A stretch of DNA of 64,000 nt. Source: Reyranella humidisoli (GTDB taxonomy: Bacteria; Pseudomonadota; Alphaproteobacteria; Reyranellales; Reyranellaceae). The stretch's first letter is position 1, and each line of letters begins with the position of its first letter. The translations under genes were made by a program, and so were the position numbers. The notes beneath the pieces were generated by a model. That model searched no databases, was not told the origin of the DNA, and was given only the letters and a program-made list of their open reading frames with translations. The DNA is taken from NCBI RefSeq assembly GCF_019039055.1, contig NZ_JAHOPB010000002.1, forward strand, positions 744,001 to 808,000. Direction: 5' to 3'. Of this stretch, positions 9,353 through 18,202 are shown in pieces.

Positions 9353-10267
9353 TCATGCCGGGAATTGTTCCCGCCACGACGCCGCGATCTCGTCGCGCCG
9401 CGCGATCCACACTTTCTCGCCGTAGGAATCGAGCAGGGCGAGCACGCGCTTGAAGGCGGCGAAGCGGCCGGGGCGGCCGGCGATGCGCAGGTGCCAGCCG
9501 ATGTTCAGCAGCTTCGGATGGCCGGCCTCGCCTTCCTCCAGCAGCATTTCTATGGCGTCGCGTACATAGTCCACCATCTCGTCGGCGCGCACGAAGCCGT
9601 TGGGATGGAAGAACTTCATGTCGTTGCTGTCGAGGGCGTAGGGCAGGACCAGCAGAGGATGTTGCGGGTCGGACCTGTCCCAATAGGGAAGGTCGTCATC
9701 GAAGCCGTTGCTGGCATAGCCGAAACCCAGTTCGCGCAGGATCGACCGCGTCTCGCGGCTCTCGCTGCCGCGACAGAAAAAGCCCGTGGGTCGCTGGCCC
9801 GTGGCCTTTTCCATGGCCTCGACGCAGCGCCGGAGATCCTGCAATTCGTCCGTCCGGTCGGCGTAGTCGGCATGGGGCCGCCACAGCCAGCCATGGCAGG
9901 CGGCCTCGTGGCCGGCGTCGACGATCCGCCGGGCGAGCTGCGGCAGGCGCTCGACCGCGCGACCGCACATGTAGAAGGTGACGGGCCGCCGGTGCTTCTC
10001 CAGCGCGGCCAGCATGCGCCAGATGCCGGCGCGCATGCCGTAGGCGAAGATCTGCTCGTTGCCCTGGTCCCAGCGGCCGGGTGGCACCACGCTCACGACC
10101 TCGGAAATCTTCTCGGCCTGCGGGTCGCCGTCGCTGACGGCCAGCTCCGCGCCTTCCTCGAAGTTGACCACCATCGAGACGGCGAGTTTGGCGTCCCCGG
10201 GCAGCTTCCAGGCCGGCGGCGTGCCGCCATAGCCCACCAGGTCGCGCATCTGGCTCACGCCTTGCAT
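9353..10267 (-). CDS. PuuE-like polysaccharide deacetylase family hydrolase (copy 3)
   Basis: First gene of the leftward operon, 304 residues. It shares the PuuE-type start (MRDLVGYGGTPPAWKLPGD), the MVVNFEEGAE strand, ACHGWLWRPH and FFCRGSESRETR, but is clearly more distant from copies 1 and 2 than they are from each other and lacks their HPYPGKGLNE tail. I place the start at the ATG at 10267, which has GGAGG five bases upstream; a start at 10312 would run through the operator palindromes. It may act on a different ureide or amide from copies 1 and 2. Confidence 0.75.
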   Translation of the reverse strand: MQGVSQMRDLVGYGGTPPAWKLPGDAKLAVSMVVNFEEGAELAVSDGDPQAEKISEVVSVVPPGRWDQGNEQIFAYGMRAGIWRMLAALEKHRRPVTFYMCGRAVERLPQLARRIVDAGHEAACHGWLWRPHADYADRTDELQDLRRCVEAMEKATGQRPTGFFCRGSESRETRSILRELGFGYASNGFDDDLPYWDRSDPQHPLLVLPYALDSNDMKFFHPNGFVRADEMVDYVRDAIEMLLEEGEAGHPKLLNIGWHLRIAGRPGRFAAFKRVLALLDSYGEKVWIARRDEIAASWREQFPA

Positions 10268-10283
10268 GTCTTCCTCCAACAGG

Positions 10284-10315
10284 ATGTGCACATTTCTTGA
10301 CGTTATGTGCACATA
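10284..10315. promoter_or_regulatory. Twin TGTGCACA operators in a divergent promoter region
   Basis: Two palindromes, ATGTGCACAT at 10284-10293 and TATGTGCACATA at 10304-10315, have centres exactly 21 bases apart, so two regulator dimers would bind the same face of the helix. They fill the short space between the divergent starts at 10267 and 10340. The GT..AC half-site pattern is of the kind bound by FadR-class GntR proteins, and such a regulator is encoded by the second rightward gene. They are therefore probably its autoregulatory operators. Confidence 0.6.
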
Positions 10316-10339
10316 ATTTTACCAATCGGCGGCAGGCCC

Positions 10340-11620
10340 ATGACCGAACTCCACCGCGATCTCGACCCTGAAACAGCCTTGGCAGGCCAATGGTTCGAGC
10401 ATCTGCGCACGCATTCCAGGGGCCGCCTCGGCGTCACCCGCGCGTCCTACGGCGAGGGCGAGCAGATGGCGCACGAGCTGATGCAAGGCATCGGCCAGTC
10501 GCTGGGGCTGGAGAAGCGCATCGATGCCGCCGGCAATCTCTATCTGACCCTGCCGGGGCAGGACCGCTCGCTGCCCGCCATCATGACGGGTTCGCATCTC
10601 GATTCGGTGCCGGAGGGCGGCAACTACGACGGCGCGGCGGGCGTGGTCGCCGGCATGGCGATGCTGGCGCGCTGGCACCGCGCCGGCCGCCGGCCGAAGC
10701 GCGACATCACCGTGATGGGCGTGCGCGCGGAGGAGCTTTCATGGTTCCCCGCGCCCTATATCGGCAGCCGCGCGGCCTTCGGCCTGCTGGAGCCGGAGGC
10801 GCTCGATGCCTGCAAGCGTCCCGACACCGGCCGCTCGCTGGCCGAGCACATGAGGGAGTCGGGCTTCGCGCCCGAGCGCATCCGCGCCTGCGAGCGGCAA
10901 CTCGATCCCGCGCGTATCGCCTGTTTCCTCGAACTCCATATCGAGCAGGGACCGGTCCTCGTTGATCATGGCCTGCCAGTGGGAATCGTCACCGGCATTC
11001 GAGGCAACCTGCGATACCGCAATCCGCATATCGTCGGCCGATATGGCCATGCCGGCGCCGAGCCGAGACTTTCGCGCAACGACGCGGTGATGGCCGGAGT
11101 GGAATTCGTGTCGTGCCTGGAAGCGCTCTGGCTTGAACATGAGGCGGCCGGCAAGGATCTCGTCTGCACCGTCGGCCAGTTCCACACCGACACGGCCGTT
11201 CACACGATGACCAAGATCCCGGGCGAACTCTGGTTCTCGATGGACATCCGCAGCGAGGACAACGAGGTGCTGCTCGCGGTCGATCGGCGGCTGCGCGAGA
11301 TCGCCCACGAGATCGGCGCACGGCGTGGCGTCACGATCGATCTCGGCGCCTTCACCAATGCCAAGCCCGGTCCGATCGATCGCGCGCACCGTGTGCGTAT
11401 CGAGCGGCTGGCGACCGAACTCGGCATCGACGCGCTGCCGATGGCCAGCGGGGCGGGGCACGACGCGGCGGTGTTCGGCATCATGGGCGTGCCGACCGCA
11501 ATGATCTTCATCCGCAACGATCACGGCAGCCACAATCCCGACGAGGCCATGGACCTCGCCGATTTCGCGCAGGGACTCCGTTTGCTGGTTGCCGCGGTGG
11601 AGGAGATCGATGCCGCGTAA
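10340..11620 (+). CDS. M20-family amidohydrolase, AllC / N-carbamoyl-amino-acid hydrolase type
   Basis: Zinc-dependent hydrolase of 426 residues. Metal-site motifs are GSHLDSVPEGGNYDGAAG (about residue 80), RAEELSWF (about 130), ELHIEQGPVL (about 200) and GAGHDAAVFG (about 380). The family includes allantoate amidohydrolase and L-N-carbamoylase; with AllA and PuuE relatives next door, allantoate to ureidoglycine is the best guess. I use the ATG at 10340; the ATG at 10307 lies inside an operator palindrome. It heads a two-gene operon with the GntR gene, whose start overlaps its last 11 bases. Confidence 0.82.
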   Translation: MTELHRDLDPETALAGQWFEHLRTHSRGRLGVTRASYGEGEQMAHELMQGIGQSLGLEKRIDAAGNLYLTLPGQDRSLPAIMTGSHLDSVPEGGNYDGAAGVVAGMAMLARWHRAGRRPKRDITVMGVRAEELSWFPAPYIGSRAAFGLLEPEALDACKRPDTGRSLAEHMRESGFAPERIRACERQLDPARIACFLELHIEQGPVLVDHGLPVGIVTGIRGNLRYRNPHIVGRYGHAGAEPRLSRNDAVMAGVEFVSCLEALWLEHEAAGKDLVCTVGQFHTDTAVHTMTKIPGELWFSMDIRSEDNEVLLAVDRRLREIAHEIGARRGVTIDLGAFTNAKPGPIDRAHRVRIERLATELGIDALPMASGAGHDAAVFGIMGVPTAMIFIRNDHGSHNPDEAMDLADFAQGLRLLVAAVEEIDAA

Positions 11621-12356
11621 GCCGATGAAGGGCGACGTCGCCGCCGACGAGGCGGTGTATGGCGCGATCCGGCGGGCGATGCACATGGGCCGGCTGGCGC
11701 CCGGCACCAAGCTGCAGGAGCCGGCGCTGGCGCGCGTGCTGGGCGTCAGCCGCGAGCGCGTGCGCAAGGCGCTGCACCGGCTGGTGCACGAGGGCTGGCT
11801 CACCGCGATCCCCAACCGCGGCACCTTCGTGCCTTCGCTCACGGTCGAGGAGATGCGGGAGATCTACGACGTCCGCTCGATGCTGGAGGCGGCGATCGTG
11901 CGCCGGCTCAGCGAAGGCCACACTACGGCGGCTGCAAAGCGCCTCAAGGCGCATGTCACCGAGGAGAAGGCGGCCACGCGCCGCGACGATCGCGGCCGGC
12001 TGTTCGAATTGTCGGGCGAGTTCCACGTCCTGCTCGCGGAGCTTTGCGGCAACGACGAGCTGACGCGGCTGTTGCGCGGCCTGCTCACGCGCTCGACCAT
12101 GCACTTTTCGATCGCCGCGCCGCAGCAGCTCACGAACTGCGCCGGCCCTCACGATCACGGCGACATCGCCGAGGCGATTCTGGGCGGCAAGGAAGACAAG
12201 GCCGCGAAGCTGATGCTCGGCCATCTCGCCGGTCTCGTGACACTGCAGGCCTCGCGCGCGCCCGAGCGGCAGTCCACCGATCTCGAAGAGGCATTTCGCG
12301 GCATCAAGGCACGCGAAACGAAAACGGGCGCCCCGCAGGGCGCCCGTTCGAGTTGA
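11610..12356 (+). CDS. GntR-family transcriptional regulator (FadR/FCD class)
   Basis: 248 residues. The N-terminal winged helix contains LQEPALARVLGVSRERVRKALHRL and GTFVPSLT (about residues 30-75); the C-terminal all-helical FCD ligand domain begins near EMREIYDVRSMLEAAIV. The ATG at 11610 has GGAGGAG just upstream and overlaps the end of the amidohydrolase gene. It probably controls both this operon and the divergent one through the twin palindromes at 10284-10315, responding to a pathway intermediate. Its last residues (TKTGAPQGARSS) are encoded by the gapA terminator hairpin. Confidence 0.88.
   Translation: MPRKPMKGDVAADEAVYGAIRRAMHMGRLAPGTKLQEPALARVLGVSRERVRKALHRLVHEGWLTAIPNRGTFVPSLTVEEMREIYDVRSMLEAAIVRRLSEGHTTAAAKRLKAHVTEEKAATRRDDRGRLFELSGEFHVLLAELCGNDELTRLLRGLLTRSTMHFSIAAPQQLTNCAGPHDHGDIAEAILGGKEDKAAKLMLGHLAGLVTLQASRAPERQSTDLEEAFRGIKARETKTGAPQGARSS
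12324..12347 (-). terminator. gapA terminator embedded in the end of the GntR gene
   Basis: A perfect 10-bp stem (ACGGGCGCCC at 12324-12333, GGGCGCCCGT at 12338-12347, CGCA loop). On the minus strand it is followed by TTTTCGTTT. It lies 27 bases past the gapA stop and wholly inside the last codons of the convergent GntR gene. The A run on the plus side makes it weaker for the GntR transcript. Confidence 0.85.
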
Positions 12357-12373
12357 GAAGGCTTCGACCGGCC

Positions 12374-13378
<1,005 letters not shown>

Positions 13379-13391
13379 GTCTTTCCTCCGT

Positions 13392-15380
13392 TTATGACGC
13401 CAGCCGACGCGCCGCTTCCGCGATCGCCTCGGCGGTGATGCCGAAATGCTTGTAGAGATCGGATGCCTTGGCCGAAGCGCCGAAGCCCTTCATGCCGACG
13501 AAAGCGCCCTTGGCGCCGAGCCAGCGTTCCCAGCCGAAGCCGGTCGCCGCCTCGCAGGCCACGCGCACGGTGCCGTCGGCACCCATGACCCTGTTGCGAT
13601 ATGTGTCGTCCTGCGCCGAGAACAACTCCCACGACGGCATTGAGACAACGGCGGCCTCCTTGCCTTCTTTAGTCAGGAGATCGCGGGCCGCCAGAGCGAG
13701 CTGTACTTCCGAGCCTGATGCGATCAGGCGGATGGGAGCGGACTCTTCGCCCGCCAGGATGTAGGCGCCCTTGGCGCACAGGTTCTCGTCGCCCGCGCCG
13801 CGCAAGGTCGGCAGGTTCTGGCGGGTGAGGGCGAGGATGCTCGGCGTGTGCTTCGCCTCGAGCGCGATCTGCCAGCATTCCGCGGTCTCGATGGCGTCGG
13901 CGGGACGAAGGACCTGCAGGTTGGGAATGGCGCGCAGGGCGGGGAGATGCTCGACCGGCTGGTGGGTCGGGCCGTCCTCGCCGAGGCCGATCGAGTCGTG
14001 CGTCATCACGTAGATGACCCGGATGCCCATCAGCGCCGAGAGGCGGATCGATGGCCGGCAATAGTCGGTGAACACCATGAAGGTGCCGCCGTAGGGAATG
14101 ACGCCGCCATGCAGCGCCATGCCGTTCATCGCCGCGGCCATCGCGTGCTCGCGGATGCCGTAATAGATGTAGCGGCCGGCGGTATCGGTGCGCGAGGCGC
14201 CCTTCAGCGTGGCCGTCTTGGTGTTGTTCGAGCCGGTCAGGTCGGCCGAGCCGCCGATCGTGTCGGGCAGCACCGGGTTGATGACCTCGAGTGCCTCCTG
14301 GCTCGACTTGCGAGTCGCCCAGGCGGGCTTGTCGGCAGCGAGCTTCGCCTTGAAGGCCGCGATCGCCTCGCCGACGGCCGGTGGCAGGTCGCCCTTCTGG
14401 CGGCGGTCGAACTCGGCGCGATCCTCGGGCGCCATCGCGGCGAGGTTCTTGTTCCACTTGCGGCGAGCCGACTTGCCACGGGCGCCGATCTTGCGCCACG
14501 CCGAGAAGATCGCCTCGGGAATGTCGAACGGGCCGTGGTTCCAGCCCAGCTTGGCGCGGGCGCCGGCGATCTCGTCCTTGCCGAGCGGCGAGCCGTGCGT
14601 GGCGGCGGTGCCGGCCTTGGTCGGTGCGCCGTAGCCGATCACCGTCTTGCAGGCGATCAGCGAGGGCTTGTCGGTGACGTTACGCGCCTTGCGGATGGCG
14701 CGCGTGACGGCCTCGGCATCATGGCCGTCGACCGAAAGGACGTGCCAGCCTGCGGCGGCGAAGCGCTTCTTGTGGTCTTCCGAGGTCGACAGCGAGGTCG
14801 GGCCGTCGATCGAGATGCCGTTGTCGTCGAACAGCACGATCAGGCGGCCGAGGCCGAGATGGCCGGCCAGAGTGATCGCTTCCTGGCCGACGCCTTCCAT
14901 CAGGCAGCCGTCGCCGGCGATGACGTAGGTGAAGTGGTCGACGATATCGCGGCCGAAGCGCTCGCTGAGCGCACGCTCGGCCAGCGCGAAGCCCACCGAG
15001 TTGCCGAGGCCCTGGCCCAGCGGGCCGGTCGTCGTCTCGATGCCGCTCGCATGGCCGTACTCGGGATGGCCGGCGGTTCGGGCGCCGAGCTGGCGGAACT
15101 TCTTCAGCTCGTCGAGGGTCATGTCGGCGTAGCCGGTGAGATGCAGCAAAGAATAGAGCAGCATCGAGCCGTGGCCGGCCGACAGGATGAAACGGTCGCG
15201 ATCGGGCCAGTTGGGCTCCGAGGCGTCGAACTTCAGGAACCTTGAGAACAGGACGGTGGCCACGTCGGCCATGCCCATCGGCATGCCGGGATGCCCCGAA
15301 TCCGCCTGCTGCACGGCGTCCATGGCCAAGGCCCTGATGGCGTTCGCCATATCGCGCGGGGCAGCGGTCTGTTCGGTCAT
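13392..15380 (-). CDS. tkt: Transketolase
   Basis: Thiamine-diphosphate enzyme moving two-carbon units between sugar phosphates in the pentose phosphate pathway. 662 residues from the ATG at 15380, the usual length; an upstream in-frame start at 15446 would add 22 residues not seen in the family. Motifs include SAGHGSMLLYSLLHLTGY, the ThDP site GDGCLMEGVGQEA, and EDGPTHQPVEHL in the pyrimidine-binding half. It is first in a tkt-gap operon. A possible -35 (TTGACG) lies on the minus strand at 15446-15441. Confidence 0.96.
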   Translation of the reverse strand: MTEQTAAPRDMANAIRALAMDAVQQADSGHPGMPMGMADVATVLFSRFLKFDASEPNWPDRDRFILSAGHGSMLLYSLLHLTGYADMTLDELKKFRQLGARTAGHPEYGHASGIETTTGPLGQGLGNSVGFALAERALSERFGRDIVDHFTYVIAGDGCLMEGVGQEAITLAGHLGLGRLIVLFDDNGISIDGPTSLSTSEDHKKRFAAAGWHVLSVDGHDAEAVTRAIRKARNVTDKPSLIACKTVIGYGAPTKAGTAATHGSPLGKDEIAGARAKLGWNHGPFDIPEAIFSAWRKIGARGKSARRKWNKNLAAMAPEDRAEFDRRQKGDLPPAVGEAIAAFKAKLAADKPAWATRKSSQEALEVINPVLPDTIGGSADLTGSNNTKTATLKGASRTDTAGRYIYYGIREHAMAAAMNGMALHGGVIPYGGTFMVFTDYCRPSIRLSALMGIRVIYVMTHDSIGLGEDGPTHQPVEHLPALRAIPNLQVLRPADAIETAECWQIALEAKHTPSILALTRQNLPTLRGAGDENLCAKGAYILAGEESAPIRLIASGSEVQLALAARDLLTKEGKEAAVVSMPSWELFSAQDDTYRNRVMGADGTVRVACEAATGFGWERWLGAKGAFVGMKGFGASAKASDLYKHFGITAEAIAEAARRLAS

Positions 15381-15595
15381 TTTGAGCTTGTACCGTATGG
15401 GTTTTCGAATGGCGCGCAACATGACGACCACCCCATGGCGCGTCAATGCGCAAAACCGCAGCCAAGGCCAACATATTGCGGGCTTTTACCCCTCTCGGGG
15501 GCAAGATGTTGACCGCTCACAGGCACACCTCTTATCCTTCGCCGATGGAGCAGATTCAGCCGGGCGACGAACGGCGATCCGCTGTCGGGGGAACG

Positions 15596-15829
15596 ATGTC
15601 CAGGGCAGCCACCGCAAAGGACCGGGTCGACAGCGCGCTCAGCCGGCTCGAGGCGATGGTCGACGAACGACTGAGCGCCGAACAGGCTCGTTCCGAGGAA
15701 CTCTCTGCACGCCTCGCGAAGGTCGAGAGCGAGCATGAGGAATTGAAGCGGGTGGCGATCGAGGTCGAGGCCCGGCTCGAACGGGCGATGGAATATATTC
15801 GTTCGCTGCTGGCTGCCGACCAGTCGTAG
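15596..15829 (+). CDS. Small coiled-coil protein upstream of zapA
   Basis: A 77-residue, highly charged helical protein (SALSRLEAMVDERLSAEQARSEELSARL and onward) predicted to be one long coiled coil. Alphaproteobacteria commonly have a short coiled-coil gene of the DUF4164 kind just before zapA, and this fits in position and shape, though I assign it by context more than by motif. The ATG at 15596 is preceded by GGGG at a good distance; an earlier in-frame ATG at 15545 is possible. A role alongside ZapA at the division site is inference. Confidence 0.7.
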   Translation: MSRAATAKDRVDSALSRLEAMVDERLSAEQARSEELSARLAKVESEHEELKRVAIEVEARLERAMEYIRSLLAADQS

Positions 15830-15939
15830 GGATTCATCCTTTTCCTCCCCAGGGCAGGAGTGCGTCGCCGAAAGTGACGTGGCAGACTGCGACTACCCTC
15901 AAACGCCGGATAAGGCGCAAAAAGTAGGAGAAGCGGAAA

Positions 15940-16272
15940 ATGCCGCAAGTATCGGTTCAAATCGCCAATCGCACCTATGAGCTCGCCTGCGGTGAGGGCG
16001 AGGAAGCGCGCGTCCAGGAACTGGCCGCCTATGTCGAGGAAAAGGTCAGCGAGCTTCGCCGCCAGCTTCCCGGCACGCCGGAGTTCAAGCTGCTGGTATT
16101 CGCCTCGCTGCTGCTCGCCGAGGAAAGCCGCGAAGCGCGCGGCGCCGCCAAGGCAGCCGAGACAGCCCGTGCCAGCGCGACGGACAGCGCCGAGACGCTG
16201 GCGACTGCGCTGGAGGACCTGATCACGGCGCGTGTCGACAAGATGTCGAAGAAAGTCAGCGGCGCGGCGTGA
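15940..16272 (+). CDS. zapA: Cell division protein ZapA
   Basis: ZapA cross-links FtsZ filaments and stabilises the Z ring. The 110-residue protein has the family N-terminus (QVSVQIANRTYELACGEGEE), the helix VQELAAYVEEKVSELRRQ, the conserved LLVFASLLLAEE segment and a C-terminal coiled coil. It begins with ATG after AGGAGAAG. It is followed by 6S RNA and the 5-formyltetrahydrofolate cyclo-ligase gene, the arrangement seen in many proteobacteria. Confidence 0.92.
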   Translation: MPQVSVQIANRTYELACGEGEEARVQELAAYVEEKVSELRRQLPGTPEFKLLVFASLLLAEESREARGAAKAAETARASATDSAETLATALEDLITARVDKMSKKVSGAA

Positions 16273-16315
16273 AACGAGGTCGCGACCGCGCATTGCGGTA
16301 GCCGCCCCGAGTGCC

Positions 16316-16500
16316 TAGATTGGGTGCGGGGCGGATTTCTGCGCGGTGCGTAGGTCGCTTAAAACCCCGGGGCCAATAAGAACTCCTGGGAGTTGTACCT
16401 AGCCTTGACCCTGGTCTTGGCTACACGACGCCCACCTGCTTTTGCAGGCCTTGGTGGTTCTACGAGCTACGGCCTATCGTGGAGCCGCCCCACTCGAATT
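16316..16500 (+). ncRNA. ssrS: 6S RNA
   Basis: The sequence between zapA and the cyclo-ligase gene folds as 6S RNA should. A long closing stem joins 16322-16334 (GGGTGCGGGGCGG) with 16485-16495 (CCGCCCCACTC). A second paired region brings GTAGGTCGCT near 16350 against AGCTACGGCCTATCG near 16465, and the middle is largely open. About 180 nt is the usual size. 6S RNA mimics an open promoter and binds sigma-70 RNA polymerase in stationary phase. The exact ends are estimated from the stem. Confidence 0.75.
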
Positions 16501-16513
16501 CCGGCAGCGCAGG

Positions 16514-17089
16514 ATGACCCTGATCGACAGCAAGCGGGCCTTGCGCGCCGCCATGCTGGCCAAGCGCGAGAACCTCGGCGACGTGGCCCGCCGCGCCGCC
16601 GCGGCGAGCCTTCGTGAACAGTTTCTCCTCGAATCGCCGTTCCAGTCGCCGGCCGTCGTGTCTGGCTTCTGGCCGATCAGGGATGAAATCGACATCCGTC
16701 CGCTGATGGATGCTCTGGTCGACAAAGGCTGCCGGCTCGCGCTGCCGGTGGTGCAGGGCCGGGGCCAGCGTCTGCTGTTCCGTGCCTGGCGCCCCGGCGA
16801 GCCTTTGGAAGCCGGGGTGTTCGGCACTCTGCAGCCTCCGGCCGCCTCCGGGGCGATCGAACCGGACGTGCTGATCGTGCCGCTGCTCGCCTGTGACGGC
16901 GAAGGCTGGCGGCTGGGTTACGGTGGCGGCTTCTACGACCGCACGCTCGTGGACCTGCGCCGGCGGCGCGCGGTGACGGCGATCGGTGTCGGCTTCGATC
17001 TGCAATTGGTAGCGGAGGTTCCGCACGGCGCCGACGACCAGCGGCTGGATTGGCTGTTGACCGATCGGCGCGCTTGCGCCTTTGTCTAG
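16514..17089 (+). CDS. 5-formyltetrahydrofolate cyclo-ligase
   Basis: Converts 5-formyltetrahydrofolate plus ATP to 5,10-methenyltetrahydrofolate. 191 residues, family length. The N-terminus SKRALRAAMLAKRENL supplies the nucleotide-binding lysine and arginines, and the diagnostic LGYGGGFYDRTL sits near residue 135. The ATG at 16514 is chosen because the open frame upstream of it overlaps the 6S RNA. Its place after ssrS is the classic ssrS-ygfA arrangement. The ymdB-type gene starts three bases after its stop. Confidence 0.93.
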   Translation: MTLIDSKRALRAAMLAKRENLGDVARRAAAASLREQFLLESPFQSPAVVSGFWPIRDEIDIRPLMDALVDKGCRLALPVVQGRGQRLLFRAWRPGEPLEAGVFGTLQPPAASGAIEPDVLIVPLLACDGEGWRLGYGGGFYDRTLVDLRRRRAVTAIGVGFDLQLVAEVPHGADDQRLDWLLTDRRACAFV

Positions 17090-17092
17090 CGC

Positions 17093-17899
17093 ATGAAAAT
17101 CATGTTTTGCGGCGACATCGTCGGCCGCGCCGGCCGCGACGCGGTCGTCAAGGAAGTGCCGCGGCTGCGGCGCGAACTCGGACTGGATTTCGTGGTCGTC
17201 AACGGCGAGAACGCGGCTGCCGGCTTCGGCATCACCGCCAAGATCTGCGCCGAACTCCATGAGGCTGGGGTCGATTGCATCACCACCGGCAACCATGCCT
17301 GGGACCAGCGGGAGATCATTCCCTACATCGCGCAGGACAAGCGCCTGTTGCGGCCGATCAACTTCCCGCCGGGGACGCCGGGATGGGGCGCCAACCTGTT
17401 CCAGACGCCACGCGGCCAGAAGATCGTGGTGATCAATGTCATGTGCCGGCTGTTCATGGACGCGCTCGACGACCCGTTCCGCGCGCTGGACGCCGAATTG
17501 TCGAAATATGCCCTGGGCCGCGGCGCGCAGTTGATCCTGATCGACGTTCACGGGGAGGCGACGAGCGAAAAGCAGTCCATTGGCCATTTCTGCGATGGCC
17601 GCGCCTCCGCGGTCCTGGGCAGCCACAGCCACGTCCCGACGGCCGACGGTTGGGTCCTTCCGGGTGGGACCGCCTATCAGACCGATGTGGGCATGTGCGG
17701 GGACTATGACAGCGTCATCGGCATGAAGAAGGAGGTCGCGATGCAGCGATTCATCCGGAAAATGCCGGGCGAACGCCTGTCGCCGGCCGAGGGCGAGGGT
17801 ACTTTGTGCGCCGCGGTGGTCGAAACCGACGACCGGACCGGTCTCGCCAGGTCGATCCGGCCGGTCAGGGTGGGGGGGCGGCTGGCGCCGACCGCCTGA
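17093..17899 (+). CDS. YmdB-family metallophosphoesterase
   Basis: Cytoplasmic metal-dependent phosphoesterase of 268 residues; characterised members hydrolyse 2',3'-cyclic nucleotides. All metal-binding motifs are present: GDIVGRAGRDAV, VVNGENAAAGFG, TTGNHAWD, DVHGEATSEK and GSHSHVPTADGWVLPGG, and the end has the GMKKE segment typical of the family. It follows the cyclo-ligase with a three-base gap, a conserved pairing in alphaproteobacteria. Two tandem terminators follow it at 18052-18108. Confidence 0.92.
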   Translation: MKIMFCGDIVGRAGRDAVVKEVPRLRRELGLDFVVVNGENAAAGFGITAKICAELHEAGVDCITTGNHAWDQREIIPYIAQDKRLLRPINFPPGTPGWGANLFQTPRGQKIVVINVMCRLFMDALDDPFRALDAELSKYALGRGAQLILIDVHGEATSEKQSIGHFCDGRASAVLGSHSHVPTADGWVLPGGTAYQTDVGMCGDYDSVIGMKKEVAMQRFIRKMPGERLSPAEGEGTLCAAVVETDDRTGLARSIRPVRVGGRLAPTA

Positions 17900-18051
17900 C
17901 TTTCCCGTATTTGGTATCCGTCACGCACCCTGCACACCTATTAGAAGTGGCTTGAAGAGCGCCGTTGACGGCTTGGGGAAAAACCGGCATCCTTTTGAAG
18001 TTAAAGAGTTTTTCGCCACATTCGGCGAACGGTCTTCTAGGTTAGAGGGGG

Positions 18052-18079
18052 CGTCGGAATCAAGATTCCGACGTTTTTT
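18052..18079 (+). terminator. Intrinsic terminator, first of two
   Basis: A perfect 10-bp stem (CGTCGGAATC at 18052-18061, GATTCCGACG at 18064-18073) with a two-base AA gap, then six T residues. Two GANTC sites, the target of the CcrM methylase of alphaproteobacteria, lie within the stem. Confidence 0.92.
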
Positions 18080-18080
18080 A

Positions 18081-18108
18081 GCGGGGGCTTCGGCCCCCGC
18101 CTTTTTTT
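18081..18108 (+). terminator. Intrinsic terminator, second of two
   Basis: An 8-bp GC stem (GCGGGGGC at 18081-18088, GCCCCCGC at 18093-18100) closed by a TTCG tetraloop and followed by seven T residues. It starts two bases after the previous terminator, a fail-safe before the yebC-ruv block. Confidence 0.93.
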
Positions 18109-18202
18109 GTCCCAACGGCCGGTTGGGGCGCCTGCCTGCCTGCCAAAACCCACGAGAAGTGGTATAGGCGGCTCTTCTCATTACCTAATCTGGTTGTCTG
18201 CG

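Larger units (their letters stand above)
17900..18202. other. Non-coding gap with tandem terminators, possible sRNA
   Basis: No convincing gene. From about 17950 the strand is A/T-richer than its surroundings, with a TTCGCC/GGCGAA dyad at 18012-18017 and 18024-18029, then two strong terminators in a row. The distance from the ymdB-type stop to the first terminator (about 150 bases) is long for a plain operon end and would suit a small RNA ending at 18079. No clear promoter for such an RNA is visible. The stretch 18109-18202 should hold the yebC promoter; a TATAGG at about 18164 is the only hint. Confidence 0.35.

Noticed and set aside
15410..15446. tkt promoter (TTGACG at 15446-15441 on the minus strand)
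   Set aside because: The -10 candidate CATGTT is poor; I mention it only within the tkt entry and do not list it as a site.
17952..18167. Small frame running through both terminators
   Set aside because: A real gene would not contain two perfect terminators with T runs in its middle.
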